64,000 nt of DNA from Proruminimicrobium sp963666965. GTDB taxonomy: Bacteria; Elusimicrobiota; Endomicrobiia; Endomicrobiales; Endomicrobiaceae. The stretch is taken from the NCBI GenBank assembly GCA_963666965.1, contig OY762939.1, positions 1,302,001-1,366,000 of the forward strand, read 5' to 3'. Below, in pieces: positions 49,045-57,552 of this stretch. Below the pieces are notes generated by a model that was not told the origin of the DNA, did not search any database, and saw only the letters and a program-made list of their open reading frames with translations. The position numbers and the translations under genes were made by a program. Numbering within the stretch: the first letter of the stretch is position 1; each line of letters begins with the position of its first letter.

Positions 49045-49815
49045 ATGGCAAACGTAACAATGAAATCGTTGTTGGAATCCGGTGTTCACTTCGGGCATCA
49101 GACGAGAAGATGGAATCCGAAAATGGCAAAATTCATTTTTGGAAGCAGAAACAAAATTCACATCATTGATCTTCAGAAAACACTCAAAGAACTCAAGAAA
49201 ATCTACAAAGTCGTAAGAGATTTTTCCGCTGAAGGAAAAGAATTCCTTTTTGTAGGAACCAAGAAACAGGCTCAGGAACCTATCAAGGAAGAAGCATTAA
49301 GATGCGGTTCTTATTTCGTATCAGACAGATGGCTCGGCGGAACTCTCACAAATTATGACACTCTTAAAAAATCAATAGCAAGACTTAAAGATCTTGAAGC
49401 AATGAAAGAAAACGGAATTTTCAGACTTCTCTCAAAGAAAGAACAGTCTCAGAGAGAAAAAGAAAGAATTAAACTTGAAAAATCTCTTGAAGGTCTTAAG
49501 AACATGTCAAAGCTTCCTGATGTAATGTTCATAATAGATCCTGTTGAAGAAACAACTGCACTTGCAGAAGCAAAAAAACTCGGTATTCCGGTAGTTGCAG
49601 TTTGCGATACAAACTGCGATCCTGATTTAATAGATTATCCTGTACCAGGCAATGACGATGCAATAAGAGCCGTAAAATTGTTTTGTTCCGTTATAGCTGA
49701 TGCAATACTTGAAGGAAAAGGAATTGAAAACAAACAGGAAAATCCCGCAAATACGATAGAAGAAGCCGATGAAAAACCTGCTTCGGAAGAAAAAAAAGAA
49801 GAAACAATTCATTAA
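49045..49815 (+). CDS. rpsB: 30S ribosomal protein S2
   Basis: The 256-residue protein binds the back of the 30S subunit. MKSLLESGVHFGHQTRRWNPKMAKFIF and DRWLGGTLTNYDTLKKSI identify it; LPDVMFIIDPVEE and PVVAVCDTNCDPDLIDYPVPGNDDAIRA are intact. The end is an acidic, low-complexity tail (about 230-256). An AAAGGAGCG site precedes the ATG. tsf follows after 12 bases as usual. Confidence 0.97.
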   Translation: MANVTMKSLLESGVHFGHQTRRWNPKMAKFIFGSRNKIHIIDLQKTLKELKKIYKVVRDFSAEGKEFLFVGTKKQAQEPIKEEALRCGSYFVSDRWLGGTLTNYDTLKKSIARLKDLEAMKENGIFRLLSKKEQSQREKERIKLEKSLEGLKNMSKLPDVMFIIDPVEETTALAEAKKLGIPVVAVCDTNCDPDLIDYPVPGNDDAIRAVKLFCSVIADAILEGKGIENKQENPANTIEEADEKPASEEKKEETIH

Positions 49816-49827
49816 GGAGAATAGAAA

Positions 49828-50676
49828 ATGTCAGTTGAACTTATATCAAAACTCAGAGAAATGACAGGTGCAGGAATAAAAGACTGCAACAATGCGCTTA
49901 AAGAAGCAAATAACGATATCGAACAGGCAGTAAAAATATTGAGAGAAAAGGGAATTGCTTCTGCTGTTAAAAGAGCGGACAGATCGGCAAAGCAAGGAAC
50001 TGTAGTGGCAAGAATAAGCCCGGATCACAAAACAGGAGTTCTTGTAGAAGTAAACTGTGAAACTGATTTCGTTGCAAAAACAGACAACTTTAAAAAGCTT
50101 GCAAACGACATTGCCGTTCATGTTGAAAAATCAAGTTCGCAGGATAATATACTTGAACAAAAATTTGACGCAACCCAGACGGTAAAAGATCTTATAACAA
50201 ATGCAATCGCCACAATCGGTGAAAATATAGTTCTAAAAAGAGCCGTTAAATTTACATCAACAGGCGTTGTAAGCTCCTATATTCACGGAGAATTCGGCAC
50301 ACTCGGCGTTTTAGTAAATTTTGAATGTTCTGAAGATATCGCAAAAAGCGAAAAATTCCAGAATCTTACAAAAGAAATAGCAATGCAGATTGCAGCTGTA
50401 AGTCCTTTATATGTAAACAGAACTCAAGTTCCTCAGGAAGAACTTGCAAAAGAAAAAGAAATTTATGTAAAGCAGCTTCAGGAAGAAGGAAAACCTGCAA
50501 ATATAATCGAGAAAATCGTAGTAGGCAAATTGGATAAGTATTATTCTCAAGTATGTTTGCTTGAACAGCCTTATATGAGAGATACGACCGGAAAACAGAA
50601 AGTTCAGGAAATAATAGATCAGTCCGGAAAAGACATAACTGTAAAAGAATTTGCAAGATTTAAAATCGGAGAATAA
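49828..50676 (+). CDS. tsf: Translation elongation factor Ts
   Basis: The 282-residue factor exchanges GDP on EF-Tu. It keeps the UBA-like start with REMTGAGIKDCNNALKEANND and IEQAVKILREKG, and the core NCETDFVAKTDNF that inserts next to the EF-Tu magnesium site. The C-terminal dimer-like repeat is present (VCLLEQPYMRDTTGKQKVQEI). It is relevant to the divergent EF-Tu in this window because TDFV contacts the switch region. pyrH overlaps its last base. Confidence 0.96.
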   Translation: MSVELISKLREMTGAGIKDCNNALKEANNDIEQAVKILREKGIASAVKRADRSAKQGTVVARISPDHKTGVLVEVNCETDFVAKTDNFKKLANDIAVHVEKSSSQDNILEQKFDATQTVKDLITNAIATIGENIVLKRAVKFTSTGVVSSYIHGEFGTLGVLVNFECSEDIAKSEKFQNLTKEIAMQIAAVSPLYVNRTQVPQEELAKEKEIYVKQLQEEGKPANIIEKIVVGKLDKYYSQVCLLEQPYMRDTTGKQKVQEIIDQSGKDITVKEFARFKIGE

Positions 50677-51368
50677 TGAAAACTCAAAGAGTTTTGCTTA
50701 AACTTTCAGGCGAAACGCTGTCGGGAGCAAATAGTGTTGTCGACAGCGTAAGTCTTCAAAATATAATTGAAGAGTTAAAGCAGCCTTTGTCACGCGGCAT
50801 ACAGTTTGCGATAGTTGTAGGCGCCGGAAATATTTGGCGCGGAGCCGGAAAGGAAATAGAAAGAGTCTCTGCAGATAAAATGGGGATGCTTGCAACAGCA
50901 ATAAACGCCGTTGCAATAACTGAAATTTTAAAGTCGAACAATATAAAAGCCGTTATGCTCGGCGCACCTGATGTTACGGGTTTTTATGAAACTTTCACAC
51001 CTGAAAAAGCTCTTAAATATCTCGATGACGGATATGTAACCGTTTTCGGAGGCGGGCTCGGAAAACCTTATTTTACGACTGATACTACTGCAGCTGTAAG
51101 GGCTTCCGAGATTAAAGCGGACATTATATTAAAAGCTACTCAGGTTGACGGAGTGTATACGGCAGATCCTAAAAAAGATGCTTCTGCAAAAAAATATGAT
51201 GTTTTGTCATATCAGGAAGCCATCGATAAACAGCTTAAGATAATGGATTTGAGCGCATTTGAAATTTGTTTAAAAAATAAAATAGCGATTTATGTTTTTG
51301 ATTTTTATAAAAAAGATAATCTGAATAAAATACTTGACGGACAAAAAATAGGGACTATTGTTTCTTAG
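50676..51368 (+). CDS. pyrH: Uridylate kinase
   Basis: The 230-residue UMP kinase of the amino-acid-kinase fold makes UDP. Motifs: VLLKLSGETLSGAN, AIVVGAGNIWRGAGKE, ADKMGMLATAINAVA, VFGGGLGKPYFTTDTTAAVRASEI and DGVYTADPKKDASAKKYD. Standard length. It starts on the last base of tsf (TAATG) and is followed by frr after eight bases, the usual rpsB-tsf-pyrH-frr order. Confidence 0.96.
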   Translation: MKTQRVLLKLSGETLSGANSVVDSVSLQNIIEELKQPLSRGIQFAIVVGAGNIWRGAGKEIERVSADKMGMLATAINAVAITEILKSNNIKAVMLGAPDVTGFYETFTPEKALKYLDDGYVTVFGGGLGKPYFTTDTTAAVRASEIKADIILKATQVDGVYTADPKKDASAKKYDVLSYQEAIDKQLKIMDLSAFEICLKNKIAIYVFDFYKKDNLNKILDGQKIGTIVS

Positions 51369-51376
51369 GGGGAAAA

Positions 51377-51937
51377 ATGTTACCGAAAGAACTTTTAACA
51401 ACCGGCGAAGACGCAATGAAAAGAACCATAGAAAAGGTAAAACATGATTTTTCTGCGATAAGAACAGGCAGAGCAAACCCTGCTATACTTGAAACTCTTA
51501 AGGTTGAAAGTTACGGGTCAATGATGGCTTTAAACCAGCTTGCAGGCGTAAGCGTGCCTGACGCAAAAACTCTTGAAATAAGGCCTTGGGATATCTCGCA
51601 GCTCAATGCGATAGAAAAAGCAATACAAAAATCGGATTTAGGTCTGACTCCGGTAAACGACGGGAAAATAATCAGAATATCGATTCCGCCTTTAACTGAA
51701 GAAAGAAGAAAAGATATAATAAAAACAATCAATAAAATGTCGGAAGATTATAAAGTTGCCGTAAGAAATGAAAGAAGACATATTGTTGACGGCATAAAAA
51801 AATCTGAAAAAGATAAACTTATAACGGAAGATGAAAGAAAAAAATATGAAAATGATTCTCAGAAACTTACGGATTCATATATAAAAAAAATAGAAGAACT
51901 TGTTCTTTTGAAAGAACAGGACTTAATGAAAATATAA
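51377..51937 (+). CDS. frr: Ribosome recycling factor
   Basis: The 186-residue protein, with EF-G, splits post-termination ribosomes. It has the three-helix and hinge pattern: VKHDFSAIRTGRANPAILE, VSVPDAKTLEIRPWD, AIQKSDLGLTPVNDGKIIRISIPPLTEERR and the charged C-terminal helix. Standard length. Preceded by a TTAGGGGGAA site. Confidence 0.97.
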   Translation: MLPKELLTTGEDAMKRTIEKVKHDFSAIRTGRANPAILETLKVESYGSMMALNQLAGVSVPDAKTLEIRPWDISQLNAIEKAIQKSDLGLTPVNDGKIIRISIPPLTEERRKDIIKTINKMSEDYKVAVRNERRHIVDGIKKSEKDKLITEDERKKYENDSQKLTDSYIKKIEELVLLKEQDLMKI

Positions 51938-51956
51938 ATCAGGGGAGGATTGTAAA

Positions 51957-52130
51957 ATGGCATACGTAATTAATAAAGAAACTTGTGTAGGATGCGGAGC
52001 ATGCGAATCTACATGTCCTGCAAGCGCAATAAGTGCGACTGACGATAATAAATATGTTATCGGCGATGCTTGCGTCGACTGCGGTGCATGCGAATCGGCA
52101 TGTCCTGTTTCAGCAATATCACAGAAGTAG
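51957..52130 (+). CDS. Small 2[4Fe-4S] ferredoxin
   Basis: A 57-residue clostridial-type ferredoxin with two complete cluster motifs: C10-C13-C16-C20 (CVGCGACESTCP) and C39-C42-C45-C49 (CVDCGACESACP). It carries low-potential electrons in the cytoplasm. A GGGGAGGAT site precedes the ATG, and uppS begins six bases after its stop. It is set between frr and the uppS-cdsA-dxr-rseP-ispG group; IspG is an iron-sulfur enzyme that needs a ferredoxin or flavodoxin, so this may be its donor (inference). Confidence 0.95.
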   Translation: MAYVINKETCVGCGACESTCPASAISATDDNKYVIGDACVDCGACESACPVSAISQK

Positions 52131-52136
52131 AAATCA

Positions 52137-52844
52137 GTGTCTTTAAAAACACAAATTGATTTTTCAAATTTGCCCGTTCACATAGCCGTTATAATGGATG
52201 GCAACGGAAGATGGGCAAAAAAAAGATTTCTGCCAAGGAATTTAGGGCATACAAACGGGGTCAAAACTGCAAAAAATATTGTTGAGCTTGCTAGGTCAAT
52301 TGATATTAAAGTTTTGACCCTGTATGCTTTTTCAACGGAAAATTGGAAAAGAGCCCGGGATGAAGTATCCGGTCTGATGTTTCTTTTAAAAACTTATCTT
52401 AAAAGCGAACTTCAGTCAATGATAAAAAATAATATATCTTTCAGGGTTATCGGAGATATGTCGAAGTTCCCCGAAGATATTCAGTCAGAGCTTAAAAGCA
52501 CTTGCGAGGCAACTAAAAATAATGACGGAATGATTTTAAATTTTGCCTTAAATTACGGTTCAAGACAGGAAATATTAAGAGCCGTTAAAAATATATTAGA
52601 CAAAAAAATAGATAATCCTACTGAACAGGATATTTCCGACAATTTATATACGGCAAAGCTGCCTGATCCGGATTTACTTATACGAACTTCAGGCGAAATG
52701 CGCATATCAAATTTTATGTTGTGGCAAATAGCGTACAGTGAAATATATGTAACAGACGTATTGTGGCCTGATTTTTCTGAAGAAGAGTTTTACAAAGCTA
52801 TAATAGCATACCAGCAGAGAGAAAGAAGATTTGGCGGAGTATAA
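52137..52844 (+). CDS. uppS: Undecaprenyl diphosphate synthase (cis-prenyltransferase)
   Basis: The 235-residue enzyme makes the C55 carrier lipid for peptidoglycan and O-antigen. It has LPVHIAVIMDGNGRWAKKR, GHTNGVKTAKNIVELAR, LTLYAFSTENWKR, NFALNYGSRQEI, DLLIRTSGEMRISNFMLWQ and ELYVTD-type end segments. The start is GTG at 52137; no strong Shine-Dalgarno is visible, so translation may depend on coupling to the ferredoxin gene. Confidence 0.95.
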   Translation: MSLKTQIDFSNLPVHIAVIMDGNGRWAKKRFLPRNLGHTNGVKTAKNIVELARSIDIKVLTLYAFSTENWKRARDEVSGLMFLLKTYLKSELQSMIKNNISFRVIGDMSKFPEDIQSELKSTCEATKNNDGMILNFALNYGSRQEILRAVKNILDKKIDNPTEQDISDNLYTAKLPDPDLLIRTSGEMRISNFMLWQIAYSEIYVTDVLWPDFSEEEFYKAIIAYQQRERRFGGV

Positions 52845-52854
52845 AAAATAATAC

Positions 52855-52899
52855 CCGTAAAGTTTATGATTTTGAAAATCAGACTCTTAAAGTTTACGG
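52855..52899 (+). other. Hairpin between uppS and cdsA
   Basis: CCGTAAA (52855-52861) and TTTACGG (52893-52899) enclose an inner palindrome GATTTTGAAAATC (52868-52880) and two AAAGTTTA repeats. No T-run; role unknown. Confidence 0.5.
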
Positions 52900-52918
52900 A
52901 TTTTAACCGGAGAAAATA

Positions 52919-53707
52919 ATGTTACTGCATCGAGTTTTAGTGGCACTTGTAGGAATTCCTTTGATTTTGTGGTGTATATATCTGGGCGGAATTCCTTTTT
53001 TTATAATGTTTTTTGCGATAGTATTCTTTTCAGTTCTTGAGTTTTATTCTATTTGCAAAAAATATAATCCTATGGCCTTTGTGGGAACAGCTTCAGCCTG
53101 CATATTTTTTATATCTCTTTATCTCAACTATAATGTCCAGGCCGTTTTAATATCGCTTCTTTTTATTATTTTTTTATTTCAAATGATGTTTAGAAAAACC
53201 GACAATGCTTCCTCAGAAATATCGATTACCGTTTTAGGAGCATTTTTTATACCGTGGACTTTTTTTCATATGATTTTAATAAGAGATATCCACGTTCACG
53301 GAGCACAGTACATAATATTTCTTTTTGTAAACATATGGCTTCTTGATACAGGCGCAATGTTTGCCGGCAAAAAATTCGGCAAGCATAAACTTGCAGGACA
53401 TATAAGTCCCAAAAAAACAATCGAGGGCGCTGTTGCAGGAATATTGACGGCACTCATTGTTTCGCTTTTATGCAGGGAAATTTTCATGAAAGATATAATA
53501 ACGTTTAAAGAAGCTTTAATTTTTGCTTTAATTATAAGCGTAGTAGGGCAGTTTTCAGATCTTGCCGAATCATTATTTAAAAGAGACTGTAATATAAAAG
53601 ATTCCGGTAATCTTCTTCCGGGACATGGCGGAATGCTTGACAGATTTGATTCATATCTTTTCTGCGCTCCGGTTTTTTATTATGCGATCATTCTGATAAA
53701 AGGTTAA
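52919..53707 (+). CDS. cdsA: Phosphatidate cytidylyltransferase
   Basis: The 262-residue membrane enzyme makes CDP-diacylglycerol, the branch point of phospholipid synthesis. About seven to eight membrane helices are seen, and the CTP-transferase signature appears near the end: SLFKRDCNIKDSGNLLPGHGG followed by MLDRFDS. GKKFGKHKLAGHISPKKTIEG is the upstream family motif. An ACCGGAG site precedes the ATG. dxr follows after one base. Confidence 0.95.
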   Translation: MLLHRVLVALVGIPLILWCIYLGGIPFFIMFFAIVFFSVLEFYSICKKYNPMAFVGTASACIFFISLYLNYNVQAVLISLLFIIFLFQMMFRKTDNASSEISITVLGAFFIPWTFFHMILIRDIHVHGAQYIIFLFVNIWLLDTGAMFAGKKFGKHKLAGHISPKKTIEGAVAGILTALIVSLLCREIFMKDIITFKEALIFALIISVVGQFSDLAESLFKRDCNIKDSGNLLPGHGGMLDRFDSYLFCAPVFYYAIILIKG

Positions 53708-53708
53708 T

Positions 53709-54872
53709 ATGAAAAAAATAGCTGTATTAGGTTCTTCAGGTTCAATAGGCATACAAACTTTAGATTTCATAAGAAAAACAAAAAATGAATTTAAGGTGTG
53801 CGGGTTATCCGTTAATTCAAATATTGAACTGTTAAAAAAACAAGTAAAGGAATTTAAACCGGCGGCAATATCTACGGGAACGGCCGATGACGCCGAACAA
53901 ATGCAGTTATGGTGCAAAAAAAATAAAATAAATACAAAAGTTTATCACGGCATAAACGGCCTCAATAAAATAGCAACTCTCAAAGAAATTGACATTGTTC
54001 TATTTTCTGTAGTTGGTTCAGTAGGACTTGAGCCTCTTCTTAAAGCCATAGACGCCGGAAAAGACATAGCAATAGCAAATAAAGAATCTCTTGTTATGGC
54101 CGGTTCGATAATAATGAAAAAAGCCAAAGAAAAAAATGTAAAAATTCTTCCGGTGGACAGCGAACACTCGGCAATTTTTCAGTGTATTGCAGGACAAAAA
54201 AAAGAATCGGTAAAAAAAATAATATTGACTGCATCGGGAGGTCCTTTTTATAAATCCTCAAAAAAACTTGCAGATATAACTGTTGCCGAAGCTCTTGCCC
54301 ATCCGACCTGGAAAATGGGCAGAAAAATAACTATAGATTCTGCGACTTTGATGAATAAAGGCCTTGAGGCAATCGAAGCTTCTGTTTTATTCGGAATTCC
54401 GATTGAAAAAATAGAAATAGTAATTCATCCCCAATCGATAGTGCACTCAATGGTTGAATTCCAAGACGGATGCGTTATGGCACAGCTTTCAAATCCGGAC
54501 ATGACTCTTCCGATACAATATGCTCTGTCTTATCCTGAAAGAAAAAAATGTTTTATCAAACCGCTCAATCTTGCCAAAGCAGGCAAACTTGAATTTTATA
54601 AGCCTGATTTTAAAAAATTTGAATGTCTTCAGATCGCTTATAACTGCGCAAAAACAGGATTTACAATGCCGGCTGTAATGAATGCGGCAAATGAAATTGC
54701 AGTTAAATATTTTCTTGAAGGAAAGATATTATTCTGCGATATTTCTAAAATAGTAAAAAGTATAACTTCAAAACATAAAGCATTAAAGACTTTAGATATT
54801 GAGAAATACATTGCAATAGATGCCGAAACCAGAATTTTAACGGCAAATTTAATAGAGGAGTGCTATATTTAA
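53709..54872 (+). CDS. dxr: 1-deoxy-D-xylulose 5-phosphate reductoisomerase
   Basis: The 387-residue NADPH enzyme makes MEP, the second DXP-pathway step. Motifs: IAVLGSSGSIGIQTLDFIRK for NADPH, NKESLVMAGSII, PVDSEHSAIFQCI (metal-binding), TASGGPFY, HPTWKMGRKITIDSATLMNKGLE in two parts and VIHPQSIVHSMVEFQDG. It is the target of fosmidomycin. It shares one base with the rseP ATG. Confidence 0.97.
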   Translation: MKKIAVLGSSGSIGIQTLDFIRKTKNEFKVCGLSVNSNIELLKKQVKEFKPAAISTGTADDAEQMQLWCKKNKINTKVYHGINGLNKIATLKEIDIVLFSVVGSVGLEPLLKAIDAGKDIAIANKESLVMAGSIIMKKAKEKNVKILPVDSEHSAIFQCIAGQKKESVKKIILTASGGPFYKSSKKLADITVAEALAHPTWKMGRKITIDSATLMNKGLEAIEASVLFGIPIEKIEIVIHPQSIVHSMVEFQDGCVMAQLSNPDMTLPIQYALSYPERKKCFIKPLNLAKAGKLEFYKPDFKKFECLQIAYNCAKTGFTMPAVMNAANEIAVKYFLEGKILFCDISKIVKSITSKHKALKTLDIEKYIAIDAETRILTANLIEECYI

Positions 54873-55966
54873 TGGAAATAGTAAAACTTTTTTCAGGTTC
54901 ATATTCGATAATTTTGCAGATACTTGCCGTTGTTTTCGGACTGGGGCTTCTCATTTTTGTGCACGAACTCGGACATTTTGTAATGGCAAAAATTTATAAA
55001 GTGAGAGTATTAAAATTTGCCTTCGGATTCGGACCTGAGCTGTTTGGATTTTCTAAAGGCGAAACACGATACGCCGTATGCGCGCTTCCACTGGGCGGAA
55101 TGGTTGAAATGGCAGGAGAATATACTACAGAAAAAGGAGCTCCCGAACCAAAACCCGGCGATTATCTTTACTGTCCGTGGTATAAAAGAATGATGATTGC
55201 TTTTATGGGCCCTATGATGAATTATATTCTTGCAATATTTCTATTTTGCGCTCTATTCAGTATCTGGGGACTTACGGTAATATCCGAAGAATCTTTTATA
55301 GGTAATCTTGCTCCGGGCATGTCGGCTCAGAAAGCCGGAATGCTGGAAGGAGATAGAATAATATCAATCGATAACGTTGAAATAAAATCCTGGGAAGACA
55401 TAATGGACAACATGCAGGATAAGGCTGATAAACAAATTCACATTTCCGTTTTAAGAAACGATGAAAAACTCGATTTTACTTTTGTTGCCGATAAAAATCC
55501 TATAACTGACGTTGGAATGCTCGGAATACAGCCTAAAATAACAATGGAAAAGACAGGTATATTCAGATCGGCGTATTTGAGCGTCCAAATGGTATGGCTC
55601 CAGACGGCAGTAACCGTATCTTATCTGTGGGAAAAACTTGTAAAATGGGAAAAACCGGAACTTGCAGGTCCGGTCGGAGTTATTCAAATAATGGCGAAAT
55701 CTGCAAATGCCGGTCTTTCAAGTTATATAAGACTTATTGCAATTATTTCAGTTGCGCTCGGTCTGTTTAATTTATTTCCTATTCCTCTTGTTGACGGCGG
55801 AATGATAGTTCTTTTTATTGCCGAAGGCATTACTCGCAAAAAAATAAGCATGAAAGTAGTGCAAATTTATAATACAATAGGAGTCGGGATTATTCTTTTA
55901 ATTTTAATTTTTGCAACGTACAGCGATCTTATAAGACTCGGAATCGGAAAACTTTTTCATCCGTAA
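54872..55966 (+). CDS. rseP: Site-2 membrane metalloprotease RseP
   Basis: The 364-residue intramembrane protease cleaves membrane-anchored regulators such as anti-sigma factors. It has VHELGHFVMAKIYKVRV (HExxH), the ALPLGGMVEMAGE loop, a single PDZ domain (about 140-215: AGMLEGDRIISIDNVEIKSWED) and the second zinc motif FNLFPIPLVDGGMIV. E. coli RseP has two PDZ domains; one is common in other phyla. Start is ATG 54872, 11 bases after AGAGGAG; the earlier GTG at 54860 overlaps that site. Confidence 0.94.
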   Translation: MEIVKLFSGSYSIILQILAVVFGLGLLIFVHELGHFVMAKIYKVRVLKFAFGFGPELFGFSKGETRYAVCALPLGGMVEMAGEYTTEKGAPEPKPGDYLYCPWYKRMMIAFMGPMMNYILAIFLFCALFSIWGLTVISEESFIGNLAPGMSAQKAGMLEGDRIISIDNVEIKSWEDIMDNMQDKADKQIHISVLRNDEKLDFTFVADKNPITDVGMLGIQPKITMEKTGIFRSAYLSVQMVWLQTAVTVSYLWEKLVKWEKPELAGPVGVIQIMAKSANAGLSSYIRLIAIISVALGLFNLFPIPLVDGGMIVLFIAEGITRKKISMKVVQIYNTIGVGIILLILIFATYSDLIRLGIGKLFHP

Positions 55967-55980
55967 TTGAGAGAAAAACA

Positions 55981-57045
55981 ATGTTTACAAGAAAAGATAC
56001 AAAAATCATCACTGTCGGCGGCGTCAAAATAGGCGGAGGCAATCCTATTACGGTTCAGTCCATGACTAATACCGACACAAGAGACTGGAAAGCAACCGTA
56101 AGACAAATAAAAGAACTTGAACGCTACGGCTGCGAAATAATAAGAATTTCGGTACCTGATATGCAGTCAGCTCAAAATATCAAAAATATCAAAAAAAACA
56201 TATCTATACCGCTTGTGGCCGATATTCATTTTGACCACAGACTTGCAATAGAATCAATAAAGCAGGGAGCAGACAAATTAAGAATAAATCCCGGAAATAT
56301 CGGTTCAAAAGAAAAAGTCATAGAACTTGTAAAAGAAGCTAAAAAAGCAAAAATTCCTATAAGAATAGGCGTAAATGCCGGTTCTCTTAAAGAAGTTCAT
56401 AATTTCAATAATTCTTTTGACAGAGCTAAAGCCTTGGTAAAAGGCGCTATGGAACATGTTAAAATACTTGAAGAGTGCGATTTTTATGATATAGCGGTAT
56501 CCCTTAAAGCATCTGATGTTATAACTACCGTTGAAGCTCACAAATTGTTTGCAAAAAAAAGAAATTATCCTCTGCATCTTGGAATAACGGAATCCGGATC
56601 CATCTTCAGAGGGACTATAAAATCATCTTCAGGACTTGCAATAATGTTGTATCTCGGCTTAGGCGACACTGTAAGAGTTTCTCTTACTGCAAATCCGGCC
56701 GAAGAAGTAAAAGCGGCATATCAGATACTTCAGTCTCTCAATTTAAGGTCAACAGGCGTTGAAGTCGTATCTTGCCCTACATGTTCAAGATGCAAAGTTG
56801 ATCTTATCAATATAGTGAACAAGCTTGAAGAAGAGCTTTCAAAAATAAAAAGAGAGCCTAAAAAAGAAATTAAAATAGCCGTTATGGGCTGTGTGGTAAA
56901 CGGGCCCGGCGAAGCAAAAGACGCCGATTTCGGAATAGCCGGCGGGCAGGGTGACGGTATTTTATTTGAAAGAGGAAAAATCACGGGAAAAATTCCGCAG
57001 GATTTGTGGGTCAAAAAATTAATATCTTTGTACAAAAAAGCATAG
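55981..57045 (+). CDS. ispG: 4-hydroxy-3-methylbut-2-enyl diphosphate synthase
   Basis: The 354-residue enzyme converts MEcPP to HMBPP with a [4Fe-4S] cluster. It has GNPITVQSMTNTDTRD, PLVADIHFDHRLAIESI, KLRINPGNIG, ITESGSIFRGTIKSS and the cluster ligands SCPTCSRCKVDL plus VMGCVVNGPGEAKDADFGIAGG in segments. The short bacterial form without the plant/Chlamydia insertion. It needs external electrons, possibly from the ferredoxin upstream in the same run. Confidence 0.97.
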   Translation: MFTRKDTKIITVGGVKIGGGNPITVQSMTNTDTRDWKATVRQIKELERYGCEIIRISVPDMQSAQNIKNIKKNISIPLVADIHFDHRLAIESIKQGADKLRINPGNIGSKEKVIELVKEAKKAKIPIRIGVNAGSLKEVHNFNNSFDRAKALVKGAMEHVKILEECDFYDIAVSLKASDVITTVEAHKLFAKKRNYPLHLGITESGSIFRGTIKSSSGLAIMLYLGLGDTVRVSLTANPAEEVKAAYQILQSLNLRSTGVEVVSCPTCSRCKVDLINIVNKLEEELSKIKREPKKEIKIAVMGCVVNGPGEAKDADFGIAGGQGDGILFERGKITGKIPQDLWVKKLISLYKKA

Positions 57046-57066
57046 AGAATCAAGGGGAAACAGAAA

Positions 57067-57531
57067 ATGGCAGAAATTTATTTAACAAGAGAAGGCAGAA
57101 ATAAACTCATAGAAGAGATTGAAAGGCTCCAAAAAAGAAAACCTCAGATACAGGATGAAATAGCAAGAGCAAGAGAACACGGCGATCTTAGAGAAAATGC
57201 CGAGTATCATGCTGCAAAAGAAACGCTTACAAATCTGATGCAGAGAATTGCGGAAATTGACGCAAAACTTTCAAGAGCTAAGATAATCGAAGAACAGAAT
57301 ATTGACCCAAACAAAGTTTTTATCGGAGTGACTGTTACAATAAAAGACGAAGACGGCGATGAATACGAATATTCAATAGTCGACGAAGAGGAAGCAAATC
57401 CGGCCGAAATGAAAATATCAATAGGTTCTCCTCTGGCTCAGGGGCTTTTAGAACATAAAGTCGGCGAAACGGTTGACGTAACTCTTCCGGCAGGTGTAAC
57501 AAAATTTACTATTTTAAAAATAACCAGATAA
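57067..57531 (+). CDS. greA: Transcription elongation factor GreA
   Basis: The 154-residue factor stimulates cleavage of backtracked RNA in RNA polymerase. The N-terminal coiled coil carries the acidic tip (AREHGDLRENAEYHAAKE, with D and E residues at the tip) and the C-terminal FKBP-like domain ends LAQGLLEHKVGETVDVTLPAG. Standard length. Ribosome-binding AAGGGGAAA precedes. Confidence 0.96.
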   Translation: MAEIYLTREGRNKLIEEIERLQKRKPQIQDEIARAREHGDLRENAEYHAAKETLTNLMQRIAEIDAKLSRAKIIEEQNIDPNKVFIGVTVTIKDEDGDEYEYSIVDEEEANPAEMKISIGSPLAQGLLEHKVGETVDVTLPAGVTKFTILKITR

Positions 57532-57552
57532 CATAAAAAATATGTTTTTATA

